A stretch of 16,127 nucleotides of DNA from JBEKDJ01 sp050014415. Its GTDB lineage: Bacteria; Desulfobacterota; BSN033; UBA1163. The stretch is from positions 1 to 16,127 of the forward strand of contig JBEKDJ010000086.1 of NCBI GenBank assembly GCA_050014415.1, written 5' to 3'. Below the pieces are notes generated by a model. The model saw only the letters and a program-made list of their open reading frames with translations. It searched no databases and was not told the DNA's origin. Below, piece by piece: positions 7,958-13,556 of the stretch (within the stretch, counting starts at the first letter, position 1; each line of letters starts with the position of its first letter). A program made the position numbers and the translations under genes.

Positions 7958-8044
7958 CGAAAAGCGCGTAGAGCACAGCATATAGCTAATTGCCCAAAGC
8001 TAGAAGCTCAAAGTTAAAATCTGAAATCTGCAATCTGAACTTTT
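7958..8044. other. metG-DUF721 spacer with repeat-like sequence
   Basis: These 87 bases contain no gene. The second half (7985-8040) is a quasi-repeat of AAGCTC/AAATCTG units similar to the other intergenic repeats here. No terminator or clear promoter is seen, so the following gene may be read through from the tmk operon. Confidence 0.4.
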
Positions 8045-8518
8045 GTGAAGAGGCCCCAACCAATTCAGTCCATCTTGGAGAAGACCTTGAAAGGCCTGGA
8101 GATCGATCTCCCCGTCAGGACCTATTCCATTTTGGGGGCCTGGAAGGAGATTGTGGGTGAAGCCGTCGCTGGTCAGACTCAACCTCGTGTCGTACGTAAC
8201 AGGATTCTCTTCATCGATGTTTCCCATTCCACTTGGGTCCAACATCTCCAGTTTCTGAAGCCGACCCTTCTCGAGAAGATCAACACCTTCTTGGGCGAGC
8301 CACAGATTCAGGACATTCGATTCAAGTTGGGGAAGATTTCGCCGACCCCTCCGGTTCATTCAGAAGTTCATGTGGGGCACAAAAAAGACCTTGATGAGGG
8401 AACATTGAAACGGATTGAGAACATTATCCAGAAGATTGACGATGAACAGGTCAGAGAGAGTTTGCGCGATTTCCTAATCAAAGGGGCAAGTCTAGAGCAG
8501 TACCGAAGAAAAAAGTAG
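8045..8518 (+). CDS. DUF721 (DciA-like) family protein
   Basis: A 157-residue protein whose first 100 residues match the DUF721 pattern: a start with 'xPIQSILEKTLKGL', then LGAWKEIVGEAVAGQTQP, RNRILFIDVSHSTWVQHLQFLKPTLLEKIN and a final short strand (IQDIRFKLGK). DciA, the best known member, is the ancestral bacterial helicase loader that recruits DnaB, and its KH-like fold binds nucleic acid. The C-terminal 50 residues are helical and charged. The start is GTG at 8045; the ribosome site is poor, so the N-terminus is only fairly sure. Function as a true helicase loader is inferred, not shown. Confidence 0.75.
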   Translation: MKRPQPIQSILEKTLKGLEIDLPVRTYSILGAWKEIVGEAVAGQTQPRVVRNRILFIDVSHSTWVQHLQFLKPTLLEKINTFLGEPQIQDIRFKLGKISPTPPVHSEVHVGHKKDLDEGTLKRIENIIQKIDDEQVRESLRDFLIKGASLEQYRRKK

Positions 8519-8572
8519 TAGAAGGTCAAGGGTCCATGAGTTCCTGCCTACCGGCAGAAAGGCTGACGATGA

Positions 8573-8767
8573 TTATCTCAGTTTCCATCCAGAACTTCCC
8601 ATGTCCCTTTCTACTTCTTCCAAGCGCCACTGAGTAAGGGTATTGATGTCATCGTAAGACTGAAAATCTTCATCCTTGAAAAGCTGATCACAGTTGAGGT
8701 CACAATACTTGCCTCCGAGCACACATCTCGAATTCTCATAAAATTTGCAGGATCTCCTAATGGTCAT
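8573..8767 (-). CDS. Small four-cysteine protein under riboswitch control
   Basis: A 64-residue protein that I do not recognise. It has four cysteines in the N-terminal half (7, 15, 22, 26; CKFYENSRCVLGGKYCDLNC), suggesting a metal site or disulfides, then an acidic, helix-prone C-terminal half (TQWRLEEVERDM). There is no signal peptide or membrane segment. The start is the ATG at 8767, preceded by a strong AAAGGAGG. A longer in-frame reading to 8893 would run through a terminator hairpin and part of the aptamer, so it is rejected. Upstream lie, in order of transcription, a sigma-54 promoter, a GEMM-like aptamer and a terminator. It converges with the DUF721 gene. Confidence 0.8.
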   Translation of the reverse strand: MTIRRSCKFYENSRCVLGGKYCDLNCDQLFKDEDFQSYDDINTLTQWRLEEVERDMGSSGWKLR

Positions 8768-8796
8768 AAACTTCCCTCCTTTGAAAAAAACATCAA

Positions 8797-8828
8797 TAAA
8801 AAATCCCGTGGTGAAGATAAGCCACGGG
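8797..8828 (-). terminator. Leader terminator (riboswitch expression platform)
   Basis: On the minus strand CCCGTGG (8828-8822), a 10-base loop and CCACGGG (8811-8805) form a perfect 7-bp GC-rich stem followed by ATTTTTTATT, an intrinsic terminator placed about 30 bases before the ATG of the small gene. Its 5' arm with two more bases (GACCCGTGG, 8830-8822) is also perfectly complementary to CCACGGGTC inside the aptamer (8959-8951), giving a competing 9-bp antiterminator. Confidence 0.8.
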
Positions 8829-8845
8829 TCTGCAGAATCTCTCTT

Positions 8846-9003
8846 GCTTCGGCAACTCGGCTGTCCAGGGGATTTACCATTGCAAATCGGCAAAAGATCA
8901 TCTTCAGCTTTCTAGCTAAAGGGAAGAAACCGATTTTCGGTTTCTTCCTGGACCCGTGGGTTTCCGCCCCCCAATTGCTCGGCGTTTGGCCTTATCGGCA
9001 ATC
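8846..9003 (-). promoter_or_regulatory. GEMM-I-like (cyclic dinucleotide) riboswitch aptamer
   Basis: Read 5' to 3' on the minus strand: GATAAGGCCAAAC, a hairpin CCGA-GCAA-TTGG with a GNRA tetraloop, GGCGGAAACCCACGGGTCC, a closing stem GTCCAGG (8953-8947) with CCTGGAC (8869-8863), then GACAGCCGAGTTGCCGAAGC. The 3' block and the CACGGGTCC block fit my recollection of GEMM-I (c-di-GMP-I or cGAMP) aptamers, including GNRA hairpin, AAA-containing strands and a UUGCCGA end. Two departures are visible: the P2 base pairs expected next to CCAAAC are C-C mismatches, and the P3 arm has a 77-base insert with its own 11-bp hairpin (8922-8948). Ligand type (c-di-GMP or cGAMP) cannot be set from the sequence alone. 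Confidence 0.7.
8922..8948. repeat. Perfect 11-bp inverted repeat in the aptamer P3 arm
   Basis: GGAAGAAACCG (8922-8932) and CGGTTTCTTCC (8938-8948) are perfect inverted arms around a five-base loop. It adds an extra helix to the P3 arm of the GEMM-like aptamer and touches the last two bases of the P3 closing stem. Confidence 0.75.
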
Positions 9004-9038
9004 TAAGACTATATTCTGATCAACCTGAAGCAGTGGTC

Positions 9039-9055
9039 TGCAATACTAGTGCCAA
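9039..9055 (-). promoter_or_regulatory. Sigma-54 (RpoN) promoter
   Basis: The minus strand reads TTGGCACTAGTATTGCA, a full match to the TGGCAC-N5-TTGCA consensus, with GG (9053-9052) and GC (9041-9040) 12 bases apart as the -24/-12 elements require. The predicted start site is near 9028, about 25 bases before the aptamer. No competing sigma-70 promoter is evident between it and the small gene. Confidence 0.8.
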
Positions 9056-9070
9056 TGCCATCAGCCACAA

Positions 9071-9093
9071 AACCTATTGTATATCAAATGGTT
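9071..9093. repeat. Imperfect inverted repeat upstream of the sigma-54 promoter
   Basis: AACCTATTG (9071-9079) and CAAATGGTT (9085-9093) are inverted at seven of nine positions around TATAT. Centred about 55 bases upstream of the predicted start, it could bind a regulator or bending protein; it could also be chance. Confidence 0.3.
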
Positions 9094-9130
9094 ATTGGAT
9101 TACTAAGAACCTTGAAACTGGAATTTTTCT

Positions 9131-9142
9131 TACCATATGGTA
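9131..9142. promoter_or_regulatory. Candidate enhancer-binding-protein site
   Basis: TACCATATGGTA is a perfect 12-base palindrome centred about 108 bases upstream of the predicted sigma-54 start site. That distance is typical for the upstream activating sites of AAA+ activators that sigma-54 requires. Inferred from position and symmetry only; the activator is not in this window. Confidence 0.35.
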
Positions 9143-9194
9143 CAATCGCGAACCTTAGACACCGAAACCTCGACCTTGTCCTGCCTTTTATTCT

Positions 9195-9470
9195 TCAACG
9201 ATTCGAGTGGAAAAGGTGATGAACGATGTAGATAATTACTCGGGAACTATGAAAACTCCAAGCTTCGGCATAGTTGATCAAATAAGAATGACGCTCCCTC
9301 TCCTGTCCTGCAACAAAGGCCCAAAATCTCCTCCTCTCTTGGAGATCGACAATCCCAATCGCTCTCCTAAGAAACCGCGCATACATTCCAATAGTGAGGA
9401 TGTCGAGAAGGAAGTTGTAGCAGGGAGTAGTCCGCTCGAAGAAAGCGATACAACGGTGAGTGAATGTCAA
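9195..9470 (-). pseudogene. Decayed class I SAM methyltransferase fragment
   Basis: The minus frame from 9470 reads FFERTTPCYNFLLDILTIGM then YARFLRRAIGIVDLQ, like the N-terminus of UbiE-type methyltransferases. Right where motif I should follow, the matching sequence moves to another frame (EEEILGLCCRTGEGA), which resembles ILDLCCGTG with the Asp and first Gly changed to Gly and Arg, and this frame stops shortly after at LEFS. A possible motif II echo (VIIYIV) appears back in the first frame. One frameshift plus loss of key residues marks a pseudogene. Borders are approximate; the C-terminal half of the enzyme is missing. Confidence 0.55.
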
Positions 9471-9529
9471 AACCCAGTGTTCAAATCACGCCGAAAATCC
9501 AAGAGTTTCAAGGAAAACCCTCTGGCACT

Positions 9530-9600
9530 AAGTCACTTGTTAATGATTTGGCATTTGGTTCTTGAAATCTGGAGTCCTGTCTTGGAATTCGGATGTTCCG
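9530..9600. repeat. AT-rich intergenic repeat-like sequence
   Basis: Contains GATTTGGCATTTGGTTCTTG and related ATTTGG/AATCTGG units, like the spacer sequences at 496-598 and 13497-13556. It lies just downstream of the cyclophilin-like gene, whose stop codon is at 9612. No gene is evident in 9471-9611. Confidence 0.4.
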
Positions 9601-9611
9601 GAAACGCCGTA

Positions 9612-9986
9612 TCAGGCTCTTTCAAGAGTGACCCTCACTCCGTCTTTCGCCTTCCGAAGAAGTCCCGGGTCTGACAAGACCTTTCCGATCACATTAACCG
9701 CACTGGCCGCCCGAATCTCATCACCTCTGCTTGCTGGAGTGCGACCGAAAAAGATACAGAAGGCCTGGCCGGTCGGCCAATAACCGAGTTCGCCAACTGA
9801 AACAATCTCTTTTGCCGCCGCCTCCAGTGCAGCCTTGACCGGAATGGCGAAATAGATCTCCTCGCCCCAAAGATTGATCTTTGCTTCAATGGGTAGAGCC
9901 TCCCAGATCAGCTGAGCACTCTTCGATTCGTTCAATTCAGCGTCAACCTTCAAATCGTTGATGAGGATTTTGATCTTCTTTTCCAT
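9612..9986 (-). CDS. Cyclophilin-like fold protein (COG2164/DUF369 type)
   Basis: A 124-residue protein with the pattern of the small cyclophilin-like family (as in Thermotoga TM1367, of similar length): MEKKIKILINDLKVDAEL as the first strands, then LWGEEIYFAIPV, VGELGYWPTGQAFCIFFGRTP in the centre and AASAVNVIGKV near the end. Family members have the cyclophilin barrel but are not proven prolyl isomerases. ATG at 9986 is preferred (AGGAG seven bases upstream, and the homologous length); a longer frame reaches 10046. It overlaps the upstream membrane-protein gene by 44 bases and follows larB in the same direction, so it is probably co-transcribed with it. Confidence 0.8.
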   Translation of the reverse strand: MEKKIKILINDLKVDAELNESKSAQLIWEALPIEAKINLWGEEIYFAIPVKAALEAAAKEIVSVGELGYWPTGQAFCIFFGRTPASRGDEIRAASAVNVIGKVLSDPGLLRKAKDGVRVTLERA

Positions 9987-10596
9987 CTTTGGCTCCTGTT
10001 CCCTCGAGAGGATCAAATTCATCATATAGAAACTCTTGCTCTCCATCAGCCGATAAATTGTTAGGGAAGAAGAGGATTTCCCGATCCATCTTCACAGCTT
10101 CCCCTCTTAGGGAAAGGAATTTGTGGGTTTGGGTTCTTAGCAGAAGGAAACTGAGGATCACCAAGACATAGTAAGGTAGTTCTTCTACAACAATGTTGAG
10201 GAAGCGGGCATGTAGGCCAAAAAAGAGATATTCTTCCGTAAAAAGCCTTGCACTATTGACGAGAAGGCCCAGCGTGAAGAGTTGCAGAAGGTGTTTGGTC
10301 TTTATGGTGTTTTGGGCTAGGGAAAGAAGACATTGATCATAAGTCTTCTTGAAGTTCTTCCAGCTGGAAGAAAGGTTCTTGAGGAGCTCGTGGTATATCT
10401 TCTCATCCCCTTCATAGATTTTCAAACGGACCTGTTTGTCTCCCCGAAACAGAAGATACCGCTTCAACAGTTCTTCTCTCTCTGAGAGAAGGCTCTGGTT
10501 CTTCGTGAATCCTCGATACAGAGCAAATCCCAGACCAATGAGAAGAAGAAGAGGAATCCCTTCGTTGAACAGTCTGATCCAGACCACTTCACTCAT
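9943..10596 (-). CDS. Unrecognised membrane protein, 217 residues
   Basis: I do not recognise this family. A hydrophobic segment at about residues 10-28 is followed by a charged helical stretch (30-100, with ERE/KRY and KNFKKTYDQ). Two more hydrophobic segments lie near 103-120 and 134-152, the second pair flanking a loop containing FGLHARF. A hydrophilic, acidic C-terminal tail (about 165-217) follows. It is probably an inner-membrane protein with three spans. It lies between larB and the cyclophilin-like gene, all leftward, so a shared transcript is likely. No catalytic motif is visible. Confidence 0.7.
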   Translation of the reverse strand: MSEVVWIRLFNEGIPLLLLIGLGFALYRGFTKNQSLLSEREELLKRYLLFRGDKQVRLKIYEGDEKIYHELLKNLSSSWKNFKKTYDQCLLSLAQNTIKTKHLLQLFTLGLLVNSARLFTEEYLFFGLHARFLNIVVEELPYYVLVILSFLLLRTQTHKFLSLRGEAVKMDREILFFPNNLSADGEQEFLYDEFDPLEGTGAKDGKEDQNPHQRFEG

Positions 10597-10624
10597 CTCT
10601 TAGACCTTCACCCCCCAGAACCCC

Positions 10625-10655
10625 CTCGCCCTTTCCCCGAAGGGAGAGCGATGAG
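10625..10655. repeat. Intergenic hairpin repeat between larB and membrane gene
   Basis: CTCGCCCTTTCCCC-GAAGGGAGAGCGATGAG folds as CCCTT/AAGGG with outer CTC/GAG and CGC/GCG pairs. It resembles degenerate copies of a CCCTCNCCCTTTCCC-type dispersed repeat. There is no T-run, so it is not a classic terminator. Confidence 0.45.
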
Positions 10656-10670
10656 ACAATGGGATAGGGT

Positions 10671-11420
10671 TCACATTCGATTGATCAGGCTGGCCACATA
10701 GCCCGCTCCGAAGCCATTGTCGATGTTGACGACGGCTATCCCCGAAGCACAGGAATTCAACATGGCTAGAAGTGCAGTGATTCCACCGAAGCTGGTCCCA
10801 TATCCAACACTCGTGGGAACGGCGATCACCGGCCTGTCGACCAATCCGCCCACCACACTCGGCAGCGCTCCTTCCATCCCCGCAACTACGATGAGAACAC
10901 GGGCTGCCTCCAATCTCACCCTCTCGGAAAGGAGTCGATGAATTCCTGCCACACCTGCATCGTAGACAGTCTCCACAGAATTTCCCATGAACTGGGCTGT
11001 GACAGCGGCCTCTTCAGCCACGGGTATGTCCGTCGTCCCTGCAGTGATGACCAGAATGGTTCCTTTTCCACCGGATTTCACCGGATGGGTCAAATGGGTA
11101 AGGACTTTTGATCGTGGGTAGTACTGACTTTTTGGGTAAACCTTCTGCACGGCCGTTGCTTTCTTCTTTTCCAAACGTGTGACAAGGATATTCTCGCCTC
11201 TCTTCTTCAACTGCCTCATGATCGCTAGGATCTGTCCAGAGGTCTTCCCTTCTCCCCAGATCACCTCCGGGAAACCTTTGCGCAGAGTTCGATGGTGGTC
11301 AACCCTAGCAAAGCCTAGATCTTCGAAAGGGAGAGACTTCAATTGGGCTATCGTCTCTTCAACGGAGATCTTTCCTGACTTCACCTCTTCCAGAAGGTCT
11401 TTTAGCTTTTGAATATTCAT
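10671..11420 (-). CDS. larB: LarB, nickel-pincer cofactor biosynthesis enzyme
   Basis: LarB carboxylates nicotinic acid adenine dinucleotide and releases AMP in the first step of nickel-pincer nucleotide synthesis, the cofactor of lactate racemase and relatives. The 249-residue sequence has the AIR-carboxylase-like domain in its C-terminal half: VITAGTTDIPVAEEAAVTA (about 124-142), AGVAGIHRL, VAGMEGALPSVVGGLV, VPTSVGYGTSFGG and LNSCASGIAVVNIDNGFGAG. Cys224 corresponds to the cysteine known to form a covalent adduct with substrate. The N-terminal helical part (1-60) is also typical. larC and larE are not in the window, so the rest of the pathway must be elsewhere. It begins a leftward cluster with the membrane and cyclophilin-like genes. 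Confidence 0.93.
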   Translation of the reverse strand: MNIQKLKDLLEEVKSGKISVEETIAQLKSLPFEDLGFARVDHHRTLRKGFPEVIWGEGKTSGQILAIMRQLKKRGENILVTRLEKKKATAVQKVYPKSQYYPRSKVLTHLTHPVKSGGKGTILVITAGTTDIPVAEEAAVTAQFMGNSVETVYDAGVAGIHRLLSERVRLEAARVLIVVAGMEGALPSVVGGLVDRPVIAVPTSVGYGTSFGGITALLAMLNSCASGIAVVNIDNGFGAGYVASLINRM

Positions 11421-11436
11421 TTTTCTTTCTTACATC

Positions 11437-11466
11437 ATTCTATTTAGTCAACCACTTTAAAGTCAA
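11437..11466 (-). promoter_or_regulatory. Sigma-70-type promoter of larB
   Basis: The minus strand has TTGACT (11466-11461), an 18-base spacer and TAGAAT (11442-11437), five of six matches at each box. The start would be near 11430, leaving a very short leader of about 10 bases before the larB ATG. Confidence 0.6.
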
Positions 11467-11913
11467 GAAAAATGCTGAACAATAGGAAAACCCTTTCAAT
11501 CATTCAATGAGTACATTGTCTGATAGACATAAATCAAGCGGGAGAGGACTAGTTCGTACCTTCCTTATCTAAGACACCGTCGGAGAAGGCTTCAGATCTC
11601 GACAGACAGGATCTAGGATCATGCCAAATACCTCGGGTCGCGGCACGTAACAGAGACATCTCTCTATTAGCAAACACAACGGGTGTTACCCTCACCTTTC
11701 AGTTCTTGGAAGGAACTTGTATGAGTGTCTCTGTAACCAACCCGCAGATTCAATTCTATGCAGTCCCCTATTGAAAAGTCAAGCAAGACTCCCCGGGCCG
11801 AAGGCAGGAGCTTGCCTTTTACCAATCTGGTGCGGGGCCTGGCGCTGCCGAATGGGCTCATACAATCATCATCAATTGATTTATCTTATTGAGTATGTTC
11901 TCGTCTCGTGATC
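11467..11913. other. Gene-free stretch between larB and the deacetylase gene
   Basis: About 450 bases without a gene I can support. Frames on both strands (for example a 64-codon minus frame at 11667-11861) have no recognisable motif or ribosome site. Small symmetries are present: AGTTCTTGGAAGGAACT (about 11700-11716) and AGAGACA/TGTCTCT arms near 11650 and 11725. Neither forms a convincing terminator or known RNA. It may be decayed sequence. Confidence 0.4.
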
Positions 11914-11942
11914 TTGACAAGGCTTGGCAAAAGGGTGATAAG
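11914..11942 (+). promoter_or_regulatory. Possible promoter of the deacetylase-like gene
   Basis: TTGACA (11914-11919), a 17-base spacer and GATAAG (11937-11942, four of six). It shares AAAAGGGTGAT with the tmk promoter spacer (3817-3829). The leader to the ATG at 12006 would be about 57 bases. Confidence 0.45.
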
Positions 11943-12005
11943 GAAGATTGGTTTAGTCTATGCTTTTCGGAGCTTAATTTCGCGGCTAAGGCAAAAGGAG
12001 GACGG

Positions 12006-13061
12006 ATGAAGCGAACGGGGGTTGTGAAGGATCGAAGATATCTGGGGCACGTGATGGACCCAGGTCATCCGGAGAGTCCAGATCGCCTTCGGGAGATCTA
12101 TCAAATGCTCGAGGAGGAGGAGATGAGAGGGCGACCCCTTGGAAAGGTGAAGCCTCGACCCGCCACCCGCGAGGAGCTTGAGACGGTCCACTCTCCTGCT
12201 TATATTGATCTCATCGCATCGACTGCGGGGAAGCCCTATGTCCGTCTCGACGGGGACACCTCTACTTGTGCCAAGTCCTATGAAGCCGCCCTTCTCGCTG
12301 CCGGAGGCCTCCTAGAGCTCATCAAGGTTGTGATGCAAGGGAAATTCAATAATGGATTTGCGTTGGTACGACCTCCTGGTCATCACGCAGAGCGGGATAG
12401 GGCCATGGGATTCTGTCTCTTTAACAACGTGGCCATTGGCGCCCACTATGCGCTTAAGAGTTTCTCCCTCGAGAGAATCCTGATCGCGGACTGGGATGTC
12501 CACCATGGAAATGGCACACAGAACTCCTTTTATGAAGACCCACGGGTCCTTTACTTTTCCACTCATCGCTATGCCTTCTATCCTGGGACGGGGGCGGCAA
12601 CGGAAGTAGGCAAAGGTAAGGGAAAAGGGTTCAACGTGAACGTTCCTCTTTCGCCTGGAGTCGGTGATGCGGAATATGGAATTATCTTTGAGAAGATATT
12701 GAAGCCCATCGCCTTGGAATACCGACCCCAGTTGATCTTGGTCTCCGCCGGGTTCGATACCCATTATATGGACCCTTTGGGTGGAATGGAGGTGTCAGAA
12801 AAGGGATTTGCAAGAATGGCTCAAATCCTGATGGAGATAGCAGAAACCACGGCTCAAGGAAAACTCGTGTTCACGCTTGAGGGTGGCTACAATGTGGCAG
12901 CTCAGAGACGGTCTGTGAAGGCCGTCTTAGAGGAGATTTCTCAGGCCTCCCCACTCGAAAAAATGGATCTATTGGAAAAGGAAAAGGACCATTATCCACA
13001 AATCGAGCCGTTTATTCTTCAACTGAAAGAGATTCAAAGAAATTACTGGAAGAGCCTTTAA
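12006..13061 (+). CDS. Histone-deacetylase-superfamily amidohydrolase
   Basis: A zinc hydrolase of the arginase/deacetylase fold that removes acyl groups from amines; bacterial members act on acetylpolyamines, acetoin-pathway proteins or unknown substrates. Active-site His126-His127 (VRPPGHHAER), zinc ligands Asp164, His166 (ADWDVHHGNG) and Asp251 (VSAGFDTH), and catalytic Tyr295 (LEGGYN) are all present, so it should be active. The 351-residue length is normal. The frame stays open to 11889, but ATG at 12006 is chosen for its AAAAGGAGG ribosome site and because homologous sequence (TGVVKDRRYLGH, PGHPESPDR) starts there. It stands alone and converges with the IHF gene, overlapping it by three bases. 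Confidence 0.9.
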   Translation: MKRTGVVKDRRYLGHVMDPGHPESPDRLREIYQMLEEEEMRGRPLGKVKPRPATREELETVHSPAYIDLIASTAGKPYVRLDGDTSTCAKSYEAALLAAGGLLELIKVVMQGKFNNGFALVRPPGHHAERDRAMGFCLFNNVAIGAHYALKSFSLERILIADWDVHHGNGTQNSFYEDPRVLYFSTHRYAFYPGTGAATEVGKGKGKGFNVNVPLSPGVGDAEYGIIFEKILKPIALEYRPQLILVSAGFDTHYMDPLGGMEVSEKGFARMAQILMEIAETTAQGKLVFTLEGGYNVAAQRRSVKAVLEEISQASPLEKMDLLEKEKDHYPQIEPFILQLKEIQRNYWKSL

Positions 13062-13342
13062 ACTCCTCCTGTATTGACCAATTCTCTCAGTTCTTTCCCG
13101 ACCTTGAAGAAAGGGAGTTTCTTGGGAGGAACGTCAACGATCTCTCCCGTCTTGGGATTTCGGCCTTTGTAAGCCCCATAATGTCTCACTACAAAGCTTC
13201 CAAATCCTCTGATCTCGATCCTTTCTCCCTTTTCTAGACTTTCCATCATTCCGTCGAAAAGGGTGTCCACGATCACCTTGGCCACTTTCTGTGTCACGTT
13301 GGCCTTTTCTGAAACCTTGTTAATTAGTTCGGCTTTGTTCAT
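13058..13342 (-). CDS. ihfB: Integration host factor / HU-family DNA-bending protein
   Basis: A 94-residue HU/IHF protein: helical N-terminal dimer part (MNKAELINKVSEKANVTQ), the signature IEIRGFGSF (43-50), and the DNA-embracing arm GRNPKTGE (60-67) with Pro63, which kinks DNA. PFFKVGKELRE at the end favours the IHF-beta-like group over plain HU, but the split is not certain. The start is set by GGGAGG eight bases upstream of the ATG. IHF proteins assist sigma-54 promoters by bending DNA, which may matter for the promoter at 9039-9055. A hairpin and a tiny open frame lie in its leader. Confidence 0.88.
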   Translation of the reverse strand: MNKAELINKVSEKANVTQKVAKVIVDTLFDGMMESLEKGERIEIRGFGSFVVRHYGAYKGRNPKTGEIVDVPPKKLPFFKVGKELRELVNTGGV

Positions 13343-13364
13343 AATTCCTCCCTTCTTCCCCGCT

Positions 13365-13394
13365 TAACCCCTCCTCTAAGGGATGAGGGGTTAA
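13365..13394. repeat. Perfect 10-bp hairpin in the ihf leader
   Basis: TTAACCCCTC (13365-13374) and GAGGGGTTAA (13385-13394) are perfect inverted arms around a 10-base loop, ending about 23 bases before the ihf start codon. No T-run follows on the minus strand, so it is not an intrinsic terminator. It could be an operator or an RNA structure modulating translation. Confidence 0.6.
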
Positions 13395-13447
13395 AGCAAA
13401 TCGTTTCGAATATATTGCACCACATTTCTAAAAAAGGCAATGCCCAT
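13391..13447 (-). CDS. Possible 18-codon leader peptide upstream of ihf
   Basis: An ATG at 13447, two bases after AAGGAGAA (a ribosome site with tight spacing), opens a frame reading MGIAFFRNVVQYIRNDLL, whose stop overlaps the ihf-proximal leader hairpin. The same frame extends upstream (LDPEVLPDEGE before the Met) to a stop near 13512, so it could instead be the tail of a decayed gene. Coding is unproven. Confidence 0.3.
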   Translation of the reverse strand: MGIAFFRNVVQYIRNDLL

Positions 13448-13496
13448 TTCTCCTTCGTCAGGCAATACCTCTGGGTCCAGAATGGCAGTTCTGGTG

Positions 13497-13556
13497 GAAT
13501 TTCAAATATCTTTGATCAGATTTTAGAATTCAAATTTGGATTTTGACATTTGGATT
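13497..13556. repeat. AT-rich intergenic repeat after resB
   Basis: Contains AATTCAAATTTGGATTTTGA and CATTTGGATTC, of the same style as 496-598 and 9530-9600. It separates the resB stop from the ihf leader region. No terminator is evident. Confidence 0.4.

Noticed and set aside
8768..8893. N-terminal extension of the small four-Cys protein to 106 residues
   Set aside because: The extension would translate the terminator hairpin and the 3' end of the aptamer, while ATG at 8767 has a strong AAAGGAGG site.
9207..9674. Open frame of 155 codons on the plus strand
   Set aside because: It runs antisense to the methyltransferase relic and into the cyclophilin-like gene, has no protein-family features, and has no convincing ribosome site.
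11640..11740. Structured RNA suggested by AGAGACA/TGTCTCT arms
   Set aside because: Short arms with a long unsupported loop, no known riboswitch core motif, and no gene placed to use it.
12312..12764. 150-codon minus frame within the deacetylase gene
   Set aside because: Antisense shadow of a strongly conserved gene whose active-site residues are all in the plus frame.
13365..13394. Hairpin as an intrinsic terminator
   Set aside because: No T-run follows on either strand at the proper position; it was kept only as a leader hairpin.
13430..13447. TGGGCATTGCC as a second sigma-54 promoter near ihf
   Set aside because: The GG-to-GC distance is too short for -24/-12 elements.
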